A model generated the notes under the pieces. It searched no databases, was not told the origin of the DNA, and worked only from the letters and a program-made list of their open reading frames with translations. This document shows positions 1-6,287 of a stretch of DNA of 6,881 bases, in pieces. The stretch comes from Pseudomonadota bacterium (GTDB taxonomy: Bacteria; Desulfobacterota; Anaeroferrophillalia; Anaeroferrophillales; Tharpellaceae), in NCBI GenBank assembly GCA_015486505.1, contig WFRP01000070.1:1-6881 (forward strand). The letters are read 5' to 3'. The first letter of the stretch is position 1. Every line of letters starts with the position of its first letter. The position numbers and the translations under genes were made by a program.

Positions 1-16
1 AGCAGTCGCTTTGATT

Positions 17-289
17 TTAAGAGATATCTTTGGTTTTGGCTTCAATGAAATCAACCAGCGAACTGATCGATGCCAGGGCAACTTTGCCCTCCTCCATATC
101 TTTTATTTCAACCTGGAAATGTTTCTGGATAAGTACGACCAGCTCAACCGCGTCGAGTGAGTCAAGGCCTAAACCTTCATCGCCGAAAAGCGGGTCGTCA
201 TCGTTGATCTCTGCCGCTTCGACATCTTCCAGGTTTAACTCTTCAATAATTATCTTTTTTAACTGTTGGCTTAGTTTCATATCTGTCAT
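17..289 (-). CDS. Acyl carrier protein (phosphopantetheine-binding)
   Basis: This 90-residue protein is a small acidic carrier that holds acyl chains on a 4'-phosphopantetheine arm. The attachment serine is S44 in the motif GLDSLDAVEL, within a typical four-helix ACP layout (helix I about residues 5-18, helix II from the DSL motif on). The stretch DPLFGDEGLGLDSLDAVEL resembles carrier proteins of dedicated gene clusters such as aryl-polyene or other specialised lipid pathways more than housekeeping AcpP, which normally has GADSLDTVEL; this is from memory of the families, not a search. The ATG at 289 is chosen because a purine-rich AAGAAGG (plus 301-307) lies 11 nt upstream, slightly long; an ATG at 280 is the alternative. 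The gene reads towards the left edge, so any partner ketosynthase or acyltransferase would lie outside the window. Identity as an ACP is secure; the pathway is unknown. Confidence 0.93.
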   Translation of the reverse strand: MTDMKLSQQLKKIIIEELNLEDVEAAEINDDDPLFGDEGLGLDSLDAVELVVLIQKHFQVEIKDMEEGKVALASISSLVDFIEAKTKDIS

Positions 290-343
290 GGGTGTGTCGC
301 CCTTCTTCTTCCGCTTCTTTTTATGAATTTTTTGCGCTAATCT

Positions 344-417
344 CTAATGCGGGAACTATCCCGCAACCCAAAAGAAAGTTTTCGGCCCGTACCCCAGGGG
401 CACTTCCGCTGGGCGCA
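344..417 (+). repeat. Dispersed intergenic repeat, copy 1
   Basis: This 74-bp element matches 6326-6399 in the same orientation at 71 of 75 aligned columns (two substitutions, two single-base indels). It contains a 6-bp hairpin GCGGGA/TCCCGC at 349-364, a conserved central block with AAAAGAAAGTTTT, and a CCCAG/CTGGG stem near its right end. It lies between the divergent ACP and cooS genes, about 55 bp upstream of the ACP start. There is no open frame shared by both copies and no obvious target-site duplication. I do not recognise the family. It could be a structured RNA element, a REP/MITE-like mobile repeat or a protein-binding repeat. Confidence 0.85.
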
Positions 418-418
418 A

Positions 419-432
419 ATAAGTACTCTTAT
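419..432. promoter_or_regulatory. Short palindrome next to the repeat
   Basis: ATAAG and CTTAT form a perfect 5-bp inverted repeat around the 4-nt centre TACT, immediately right of repeat copy 1 and left of the long hairpin at 439-488. It could be a small operator or simply part of the structured leader. It is too short to assign a role. Confidence 0.3.
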
Positions 433-438
433 CAGAAC

Positions 439-488
439 ATTTTCTTGTTTTTACAGTTGAAAAAAGCTGTCGAAAAAAACAAGAAAAT
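439..488. promoter_or_regulatory. Long A/T-rich inverted repeat upstream of cooS
   Basis: The left arm ATTTTCTTGTTTTT (439-452) is perfectly complementary to AAAAACAAGAAAAT (475-488), a 14-bp match. An inner ACAG/CTGT stem (453-456 with 467-470) and a CGAA bulge (471-474) extend it to 18 paired bases around a 10-nt loop. It ends 56 nt before the cooS ATG. No run of T follows either arm in the way an intrinsic terminator requires, and the stem has little GC. An operator for a dimeric regulator, or a leader hairpin controlling the CO genes or the divergent ACP gene, is plausible. The pairing is seen directly; the role is inferred. Confidence 0.6.
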
Positions 489-544
489 AACCTGTAAGGT
501 ACTAAACAAATAAACTGTTGTTCTAAAATAAGGGAGAAATAATC

Positions 545-2464
545 ATGAAAATCAATGAAACCGTTAAAGCGCAAAGTGCTGATCCGGCCAGCCGGGAAAT
601 CTTGCAACTGGCCGCGGTTCAGGAGATTGAAACCGTCTGGAACCGCCTGGAAAAACAGCAGCCCCAATGCGGCTTCGGTGAACTCGGCCTCTGCTGCCGG
701 ATCTGTATGATGGGCCCCTGCCGTATTGATCCCTTTGGTGAAGGCGCTCAGAAAGGCGCCTGCGGCGCCGACGCCGACACCATCGTCACCCGCCACCTGG
801 TCCGTATGATTGCCGCCGGGGCCGCCGCCCACTCCGATCACGGCCGGCGCCCGGCTCTGCTCTTAAAAGAGATTGCCGCCGGCCGCAATAATGAATATCA
901 AATCAGCGACCCGAAAAAACTTAAGGCCATCGCCGCAAAACTGGGACTTGAGACCGAAAATTGCGCCATTGATGAACTGGCGTTGCAAGTTGCCGATATC
1001 GCCCTCAACGATTTCGGCAAACAGAACGAAGAGACTTTGGCCTTTGTTAAAGCCTATGCTCCGAAAAAACGGCTTGAACGCTGGCTGAAGATTGCTGAAG
1101 ATTTAAGTTCGTTAAGTGAGAAAACCATCGGTATTCTGCCGCGCGGTATCGATCGCGAGATTGTTGACATTATGCACCGCACCCATTTCGGGGTCGACCA
1201 CAGCCCGCTCTCCCTGATTGCTCAGGGCGTCCGGGCCGCAATCGGTGACGGCTGGGGCGGTTCTTTGATTGCCACCGAGATTCAGGATGTCATATTCGGG
1301 ACACCGCAGATCCGGGAAGCAAATGCCAATCTTGGCGTTCTTGATGAAAAACAGATAAATCTCGTTATCCACGGCCACGAACCGGTGCTTTCAGAAAAGA
1401 TTGTCGAGATTGCCGCCAGTGAAAAGATGCTGGCGCTTGCCCAAAAACACGGAGCGACCGGGGTTAACGTGGTCGGTATGTGCTGCTCGGGCAACGAAAT
1501 CCTGATGCGCCACGGCGTCCCGATTGCCGGCAACGAACTGCAGCAGGAACTTGCCGTTATTACCGGCGCGGTTGAATTGATCAGCGTCGATGTTCAATGT
1601 ATTTTTCCGGCTTTGGCCGAACTTTGCCAATGTTTTCATACCCATTTTGTCGCCACCAGTGATCAGGCGGCCTTTCCCGGCTCAATCCATATCCAGTTTG
1701 AAGAGGATGATGCTAACCGCTGTGCTGAAGAAATCGTTACCCTGGCAATTGAAAATTTCGCCAACCGCAAACCGGAAAAAGTCCATATTCCGGAAATTAC
1801 GAACCGGGCCATGGTCGGGTTTTCGGTTGAAGCCATTCTCAGCGCTTTGGGCGGCACACCGGAACCGCTGCTTGACGCGATTAAAAGCGGGGCCATTAAA
1901 GGCGTTGTCGGCATCGTCGGCTGTAACAATCCGAAAGTAACCCACGATTTTTATCATATTGAACTTGCCAAAGCCCTGATTGCCAAAGATATTCTCGTCA
2001 TCGGCAGCGGCTGCTGGGCGATTGCCGCCGCCAAAGCCGGACTGATGCAGATTGAAACCGCCACTCTGGCCGGTGACGGCTTAAAAGCGGTTTGTAACGC
2101 CTTGAAAATCCCGCCCTGTCTGCATATGGGCTCCTGCGTCGACTGCTCGCGGATGCTGGTTTTAGCCGGCGCTTTGGCGGACACCCTGGGGGTTGATATT
2201 GATGATCTGCCGCTGGTCGGCTCGGCCCCGGAATGGCTGACCGAAAAAGCGGTTTCAATCGGCACCTATTTTGTCGCCTCCGGGGTTACGGTCCATCTCT
2301 GGCCGATGCCGCCGATCGCCGGCGGGGCCAAAGTTACCGAGATCCTCACTCAAACCGCGGCCGATGTTTTCGGCGGCGCTTTCTTTGTCGAGGAAAACCC
2401 GCTCAAGGCCGCCGACAAGATGGCTGAAATCATTAACGAAAAACGCCGGGCTTTAGGATTATGA
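545..2464 (+). CDS. cooS: Anaerobic Ni-Fe carbon monoxide dehydrogenase, catalytic subunit CooS
   Basis: CooS oxidises CO with water to CO2, two electrons and two protons, and works in reverse; it acts as a cytoplasmic homodimer. At 639 residues it has the usual full length. By alignment from memory with Carboxydothermus CODH-II, the D-cluster cysteines are C42 and C50, and the B-cluster cysteines are C51, C54, C59 and C73. The C-cluster ligands are H278 (HGHEP), C314 (MCCSGNE), C352 (VQCIFP), C460 (GCNNP), C490 (SGCWA) and C531 (HMGSCVD). The catalytic histidine is H96 and the catalytic lysine K568 (EKAVSIGT). No ligand is missing, so the enzyme should be active. The proton-relay histidine series is shortened: H96 and H99 remain, while the next two positions are R102 and L105. 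A good ribosome site, AGGGAG at 531-536, sits 8 nt before the ATG. The stop overlaps the start of the next gene by four bases. No cooF, cooC or acetyl-CoA synthase gene is visible in the window. Confidence 0.97.
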   Translation: MKINETVKAQSADPASREILQLAAVQEIETVWNRLEKQQPQCGFGELGLCCRICMMGPCRIDPFGEGAQKGACGADADTIVTRHLVRMIAAGAAAHSDHGRRPALLLKEIAAGRNNEYQISDPKKLKAIAAKLGLETENCAIDELALQVADIALNDFGKQNEETLAFVKAYAPKKRLERWLKIAEDLSSLSEKTIGILPRGIDREIVDIMHRTHFGVDHSPLSLIAQGVRAAIGDGWGGSLIATEIQDVIFGTPQIREANANLGVLDEKQINLVIHGHEPVLSEKIVEIAASEKMLALAQKHGATGVNVVGMCCSGNEILMRHGVPIAGNELQQELAVITGAVELISVDVQCIFPALAELCQCFHTHFVATSDQAAFPGSIHIQFEEDDANRCAEEIVTLAIENFANRKPEKVHIPEITNRAMVGFSVEAILSALGGTPEPLLDAIKSGAIKGVVGIVGCNNPKVTHDFYHIELAKALIAKDILVIGSGCWAIAAAKAGLMQIETATLAGDGLKAVCNALKIPPCLHMGSCVDCSRMLVLAGALADTLGVDIDDLPLVGSAPEWLTEKAVSIGTYFVASGVTVHLWPMPPIAGGAKVTEILTQTAADVFGGAFFVEENPLKAADKMAEIINEKRRALGL

Positions 2465-3744
2465 AAAAACGCCATCTGATTATCGGAGCCGGCAATGCCG
2501 GTTTAAGCGCGGCGGCAACGATTGCCCGGCTCAAACCTGAAGATGAAATCGAAATCATCTCGGATGAGCCCTGGGCTCCCTACTGCCGCTGCCTTCTGAC
2601 TTACTATCTCGAAGGGAAAATTACGAAAGAGCGGCTCTTTGCCTGGGGGGAAGCAATTATCCGGAAAAATCGCCTCAATTACCACCCGAATGAACGGGTT
2701 TTAAGTATCGACAGCAACAATTTGAGCGTTGAGTGTGAATCCGGGAGCAGAAAGAGGGCCGATTCAATTCTGATTGCCACCGGCAGCAAGCCTTTCAAAC
2801 CGGATTTCCCCGGCGCCGATCTGCCCGGCATCTTTACGTTAAGAACCTTCAACGATGCTCTGGCGATCAAACAGAAACTCAAACCCGGCGGCTGCTGGGC
2901 CGTGGCCGGAGCCGGGCTGGTGAGCTTAAAAACTATAATCGCCCTGCGGCAGTACAATATCAAGATTGACCTTTTTGTCTCTTCAAAGCGAATTCTTTCT
3001 CAGGTTCTCGACTCCTACGCCGCCGGCTTGGCGGCGGCAAAACTTGACGAAAACCGGATTGCAATCCATCTCAACGAAGAGATAACAAGTGCGGAACCCG
3101 CGGCCGGTGATCAACTTAAACTCACCAGCAACCGCGGCCGGGAAAGTTTGGTTGACGGCCTGCTTTACGCTAAAGGGGTTATCCCGATAAACCCGCTCGC
3201 TCAGGCCAATGCTCCCGACAATCTCAGCCGGGATAACCAGGGGGCGGAGCCTGTCAATCACCCCGAACCGCGCTCAGACAGTTCAAAAAGACAAGACGGC
3301 ATTGCGCTTGATTCCCATCTCGAATACTCAGCGAATATCTTTGCCGCCGGTGATGCGGCCCGAGTCTTTGATCTTGTGCGCGGCCGCAGCGAGCGGCTGC
3401 CGCTCTGGCCCCTGGCCGGAGAACAGGGCCATCTCGCCGGCCGCAATATGGCAACCACCCGGCCCGGCTCGCTTTATGACTACCCCGGCGCGATCAGCTG
3501 CAACGCTTTCTCTTTTTTCAACCTTGATTTCATCAGCGCCGGCGACCGGGTAATTCCCCAGGACAACCCCGACTGGCATTCCGATAAAACAATCCGGAAT
3601 GACACCTACTGCCGCCTTAATTTCCACAAAAATAGACTCAAAGGCTTTATCCTCAGCAGCGCAAATCATAATAACCTCAACCACTTGAGAAAATCCGGCC
3701 CCCTGCTGGCCCGGATCAGACGCGAAGCTCTAGACCGGGGTTAA
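2461..3744 (+). CDS. FAD/NAD(P)-dependent oxidoreductase linked to CO dehydrogenase
   Basis: This 427-residue flavoprotein belongs to the pyridine nucleotide-disulfide oxidoreductase superfamily. Visible motifs are the N-terminal FAD-binding GAGNAG (residues 9-14), the ATG motif in ILIATGSKP (103-111), a second nucleotide-binding Rossmann loop GAGLVSLK (150-157) and the FAD-closing motif IFAAGDAA (293-300). A later block, LPLWPLAGEQGHLAGRNM, is typical of oxidoreductases encoded beside cooS. C44 in APYCRCLL aligns with the single redox cysteine of CoA-disulfide reductase/NADH oxidase relatives, with an extra C42 beside it. Residues about 250-279 form a hydrophilic, Pro/Asn/Asp/Arg-rich stretch, longer than the usual loop before the FAAGD motif. 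The ATGA overlap with cooS implies translational coupling. The likely role is passing electrons from CODH to NAD(P)+, inferred from context and known cooS-cooF-oxidoreductase clusters. The true acceptor cannot be read from the sequence. Confidence 0.85.
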   Translation: MKKRHLIIGAGNAGLSAAATIARLKPEDEIEIISDEPWAPYCRCLLTYYLEGKITKERLFAWGEAIIRKNRLNYHPNERVLSIDSNNLSVECESGSRKRADSILIATGSKPFKPDFPGADLPGIFTLRTFNDALAIKQKLKPGGCWAVAGAGLVSLKTIIALRQYNIKIDLFVSSKRILSQVLDSYAAGLAAAKLDENRIAIHLNEEITSAEPAAGDQLKLTSNRGRESLVDGLLYAKGVIPINPLAQANAPDNLSRDNQGAEPVNHPEPRSDSSKRQDGIALDSHLEYSANIFAAGDAARVFDLVRGRSERLPLWPLAGEQGHLAGRNMATTRPGSLYDYPGAISCNAFSFFNLDFISAGDRVIPQDNPDWHSDKTIRNDTYCRLNFHKNRLKGFILSSANHNNLNHLRKSGPLLARIRREALDRG

Positions 3745-3747
3745 AAA

Positions 3748-3804
3748 CCGGTGACAATTCAGGCGAAATACCCATAACTCAAGCCTGACCGTGTCCGGAT
3801 TTTT
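3748..3804 (+). terminator. Possible terminator of the cooS operon
   Basis: A 6-bp stem TCAGGC/GCCTGA (3759-3764 with 3783-3788) is enclosed by CCGG/CCGG (3748-3751 with 3795-3798) and followed by ATTTTTGT. It starts four bases after the oxidoreductase stop codon. The large loop and the internal loop between the two stems make it imperfect, so this is a moderate to weak call. Confidence 0.4.
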
Positions 3805-3806
3805 GT

Positions 3807-3837
3807 AAAAAGGCACGGCATTTTACTACCGTGCCTT
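3807..3837 (-). terminator. Intrinsic terminator of mdh
   Basis: A perfect 9-bp stem AAGGCACGG/CCGTGCCTT (3810-3818 with 3829-3837) surrounds a 10-nt loop. Read on the minus strand, the stem runs into five T residues (plus 3807-3811). The mdh stop codon is about 86 nt upstream in that direction. On the plus strand the stem is followed by A residues, so it is not expected to stop rightward transcription by itself. Confidence 0.8.
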
Positions 3838-3923
3838 AAAAAGTTAAAACTTCCCTGAAGTTCCAACTGCTGGATACAACAGAGGATTTTGCTTTACTCT
3901 ATGAACTCTGTGATTAACAGTTT

Positions 3924-4913
3924 TCAGCCTTTAAGAATATCCGCCATTTCCGGCAGGATTGTCGGCAGTTCATCGATCAGTTTCTTTACGGCATTGACCG
4001 AGTTATCAAACATTGCCTGCTCTTCCTCGTTAAGCTCGAATTCGATAATGTTTTCAACGCCGCCGGCGCCCAGAACACAGGGAACTCCGATATAGTAATT
4101 TTCGACCCCGAATTCACCTTTAAGCAGAGCGCAAACCGGCAGTACCCGTTTCTGATCGCGCAGAATGGCTTCGGCCATCGCCACCGCCGATGAGGCCGGG
4201 CTGTAAAAAGCGGAACCATTGCCGAGCAGTTTAACCACTTCGCCGCCGGCCATTTTGGTCCGCTCAACCATCGCCGCCATCACTTCCTCAGCCTTGGCCT
4301 TATCACCATATTTGCGGATCAGCTGTTCCATTACCGGAATCCCGTTGACATTGGCATAACGGACAATCGGCACCATGGTATCGCCGTGACCGCCGAGAAC
4401 CATAGCGTTAACATCACGAACCGAAACCCCGAGTTCCCAGGCAATAAAAGAGCAGAAACGGTTGGAATCAAGCACTCCGGCCTGACCGATAACCCGCTCA
4501 GCCGGAAAACCGGTAACCTTCTGACACAGGGTCACCATCGCATCAAGCGGATTCGAGATAATAATAACAAAAGCCTCCGGGGCATGCTCTTTAATCCCCT
4601 CGGCAACCTGTTTCATAATTTTCGAGTTAATCCCTAAAAGATCGTCCCGGCTCATGCCCGGCTTCCGCGGCAGGCCGGCGGTCACGATAATAATATCCGA
4701 CCCGGCAATATCGGTGTAACTGTTAGTTCCTTTCAGATCAACGTCAAACTGATCGATCCGGGCAACCTCCGCCAGATCAAGCATTTTCCCCTGCGGCAGA
4801 CCTTCAACAATATCGAACATCACCACATCACCAAGTTCTCTCTGCGCGCACAACTGCGCTAAGACCCCACCAATCTGACCACCACCAATCAAAGATATTT
4901 TAGCTCTTTTCAT
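3924..4913 (-). CDS. mdh: Malate dehydrogenase (LDH-like fold)
   Basis: The enzyme interconverts malate and oxaloacetate with NAD(H) in the cytoplasm. Counting from the ATG at 4913 it has 329 residues, normal for the family. It shows the dinucleotide loop GGGQIGG (10-16), D34 at the end of the second strand (typical of NAD preference), and the substrate loop LPRKPGMSR, with R83 and R89 binding the carboxylates. An arginine rather than glutamine at the specificity position marks malate, not lactate, dehydrogenase. N121, D149, R152 and the catalytic H176 in GGHGDTMVP complete the active site. A longer reading begins at GTG 4919, but the ribosome site AGGAG (plus 4921-4925) is only 1 nt from that GTG and an ideal 7 nt from the ATG, so the ATG is preferred. 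The gene has its own promoter and terminator and stands alone. No truncation or missing catalytic residue is seen. Confidence 0.95.
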   Translation of the reverse strand: MKRAKISLIGGGQIGGVLAQLCAQRELGDVVMFDIVEGLPQGKMLDLAEVARIDQFDVDLKGTNSYTDIAGSDIIIVTAGLPRKPGMSRDDLLGINSKIMKQVAEGIKEHAPEAFVIIISNPLDAMVTLCQKVTGFPAERVIGQAGVLDSNRFCSFIAWELGVSVRDVNAMVLGGHGDTMVPIVRYANVNGIPVMEQLIRKYGDKAKAEEVMAAMVERTKMAGGEVVKLLGNGSAFYSPASSAVAMAEAILRDQKRVLPVCALLKGEFGVENYYIGVPCVLGAGGVENIIEFELNEEEQAMFDNSVNAVKKLIDELPTILPEMADILKG

Positions 4914-4920
4914 TTCCACT

Positions 4921-4925
4921 CTCCT
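4921..4925 (-). promoter_or_regulatory. mdh: Ribosome binding site deciding the mdh start
   Basis: The minus strand reads AGGAG here, 7 nt before ATG 4913 and 1 nt before GTG 4919. Only the ATG is at a workable distance, which removes two residues from the longest possible reading of mdh. Confidence 0.75.
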
Positions 4926-4985
4926 CGTGTAAAAATTTTTTTAAGCCCACCTGAGACCAAATCATAAATCTTAAAAACAAAACAA

Positions 4986-5000
4986 TGTATACAGTATGCA
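4986..5000. promoter_or_regulatory. Operator-like palindrome over the mdh -10 box
   Basis: TGTATACAGTATGCA is a near-perfect inverted repeat around a single central base, with six of seven positions paired. It covers the proposed -10 box of mdh, where a repressor would block polymerase. No regulator is identified, and the AT-rich surroundings make a chance match possible. Confidence 0.35.
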
Positions 5001-5019
5001 AATTAAACGTAAATGTCAA
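4991..5019 (-). promoter_or_regulatory. Probable promoter of mdh
   Basis: On the minus strand a perfect TTGACA (plus 5014-5019) is followed after exactly 17 nt by TACTGT (plus 4991-4996), a poor match to TATAAT. A start near 4984 would give a leader of about 70 nt. The -35 box and spacing are strong and the -10 is weak, which would suit a regulated promoter. Confidence 0.5.
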
Positions 5020-5039
5020 GCAAAACTTAAAAGATAAAA

Positions 5040-5068
5040 TTGACATCCGGCAATAAATACACTACTGC
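5040..5068 (+). promoter_or_regulatory. Possible promoter of the HD-SIMPL operon
   Basis: A perfect TTGACA at 5040-5045 is followed after 17 nt by TACTGC at 5063-5068, a weak -10. The arrangement mirrors the divergent mdh promoter, and the two -35 boxes are 20 bp apart. A start near 5075 would give a leader of about 45 nt before the GTG codon of the HD gene. Confidence 0.35.
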
Positions 5069-5118
5069 AAAGAGACTGACGGGAAAAAACAAAATTTATC
5101 GCAAACCCAAAAACCCCG

Positions 5119-5529
5119 GTGCCGAATATGGAATATCCGAAAGCTGAAATAGCCCGACTTTTAATTGATTATTTCGCCGGCGACAATCGTCGGATTGAGC
5201 ACGCCCTGAACGTACTTAAAGAAGCCGAACTCCTGCGGGCAGAAAGTGATACGGTTTATGATGATGAAATTGTCATCGCCACGGCCCTGCTCCATGATAT
5301 CGGCATCAAAGTTTCCGAAGAGAAACTCGGTTACAATAACGGTAAAACCCAGGAAGAGTACGGCCCGCCGATAGCTGAAGAGCTGCTTAAAAAAATTGAT
5401 TTTCCGCCGGCTAAAATCAAGGTGGTCAAGGATATCATTGCCAACCATCACTCACCTTCAAGGTTTGACTATCCGGAACTGGAGCTGTTGAAACAGGCCG
5501 ACCGGATTGTCAACCGACGTGAAGAATAA
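5119..5529 (+). CDS. HD-domain phosphohydrolase
   Basis: This small soluble protein (136 residues from GTG 5119, 133 from ATG 5128) is nearly all HD domain. Metal ligands are H28 (RRIEHAL), H59 and D60 (ALLHDIG), the H110/H111 pair (ANHHS) and D128 (KQADRI). The family hydrolyses phosphate esters, often of nucleotides, using one or two divalent metals; nothing here reveals the substrate. Neither candidate start has a clear Shine-Dalgarno sequence, so the start is uncertain; the frame is closed by a stop at 5077-5079 and holds no other ordinary start. The gene is followed after 18 bp by the SIMPL gene, and the two are probably co-transcribed from the divergent promoter region shared with mdh. 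Domain assignment is firm; cellular role is unknown. Confidence 0.85.
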   Translation: MPNMEYPKAEIARLLIDYFAGDNRRIEHALNVLKEAELLRAESDTVYDDEIVIATALLHDIGIKVSEEKLGYNNGKTQEEYGPPIAEELLKKIDFPPAKIKVVKDIIANHHSPSRFDYPELELLKQADRIVNRREE

Positions 5530-5547
5530 AATTGAGGAGAAAATATT

Positions 5548-6267
5548 ATGACGGAAAAAAATAACAACAGTGCTTTAATTCTTGGATTTTTACTTTTTTG
5601 CGGGCTGGCGGCCTTGGGTTTTCTGCTGGGTAACGCCGCTCTCAAGGTTAAGGCCATGGAGCGCAGTGTCAGGGTTAAGGGGCTTTCCGAACGTGAATAT
5701 CCGGCCGATATCGTCATCTGGCCGATTCAGTTTGTGGTTGCCGATAATGATCTGCAAAGCCTCTACACCACCCTCGATAAAAACACTGCGGCGATTAAAA
5801 CATTTCTTGAAAAACAGGGAATTAAAAGCGCGGATATTTCCAGCAACCCGCCCGCCATCACCGATAAATCGGCCCAGAGATACGGCAATTCAAACCCGGT
5901 CAGGTTTCGATACAGCGCCGTCCAGACGGTGACCGTGTATTCAAAAGATATTGATACCGTACGCTCGGCAATGGGAAAACTGTCCGACCTCGGCAAACAG
6001 GGCATCGTCTTTAATCGTGAAGATTACGAAGCCCGTCCCGAATATATCTTTACCCGGCTTAACGAAATCAAACCGGCAATGATTGAGGAAGCGACCCGTA
6101 AAGCCCGCGATGTTGCCTTGAAATTCGCTCAGGATTCAAACAGTAAACTCGGCAAGATAAAACGGGCTTCGCAGGGCCAGTTCAGTATTAATGCCCGGGA
6201 TAAAAGCACCCCGTATATGAAACGTATCCGCGTGGTCTCCACGGTTGAATATTATCTCTCGGATTAG
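5548..6267 (+). CDS. Membrane-anchored SIMPL-domain (DUF541) protein
   Basis: The protein has 239 residues. A short polar N-terminus is followed by one hydrophobic segment at about residues 9-31, best read as an uncleaved anchor or signal segment that places the rest outside the cytoplasmic membrane. From about residue 39 it follows the SIMPL/YggE pattern: the start VRVKGLSEREYPADIVIW, the middle strand VRFRYSAVQTVTVYSKDID, a helical part with EATRKARDVALKFAQDSNSKLGKI, and the terminal strand IRVVSTVEYYL. Members have been linked to oxidative stress tolerance (YggE) and signalling, but no enzymatic activity is established. A strong ribosome site, GAGGAG at 5534-5539, lies 8 nt before the ATG. 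It is the second gene of a two-gene unit with the HD protein; why the two are paired is not evident. Confidence 0.88.
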   Translation: MTEKNNNSALILGFLLFCGLAALGFLLGNAALKVKAMERSVRVKGLSEREYPADIVIWPIQFVVADNDLQSLYTTLDKNTAAIKTFLEKQGIKSADISSNPPAITDKSAQRYGNSNPVRFRYSAVQTVTVYSKDIDTVRSAMGKLSDLGKQGIVFNREDYEARPEYIFTRLNEIKPAMIEEATRKARDVALKFAQDSNSKLGKIKRASQGQFSINARDKSTPYMKRIRVVSTVEYYLSD

Positions 6268-6287
6268 ACAGCATCAACTAAAATCTC

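Noticed and set aside
468..483. Possible CooA binding site (TGTCG then A-rich spacer) upstream of cooS
   Set aside because: The left half TGTCG is present, but six bases on the sequence is ACAAG rather than CGACA, so the second half-site is missing.
356..841. 161-codon open frame on the minus strand, overlapping the start of cooS and repeat copy 1
   Set aside because: It runs antisense to the certain cooS gene, includes the intergenic repeat and hairpin, has no recognisable domain, and its composition follows from the GC-rich codons of cooS.
1590..1940. 116-codon open frame on the plus strand in another frame of cooS
   Set aside because: It lies wholly within cooS, where the cooS frame carries the C-cluster ligand motifs; its sequence has no family features.
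3328..3684. 118-codon open frame on the minus strand inside the oxidoreductase gene
   Set aside because: It is antisense to a well-supported flavoprotein gene with intact motifs and shows no domain of its own.
4911..4919. GTG at 4919 as the start of mdh
   Set aside because: The AGGAG ribosome site would be only 1 nt away; the ATG at 4913 has ideal spacing and the extra two residues add nothing to the conserved fold.
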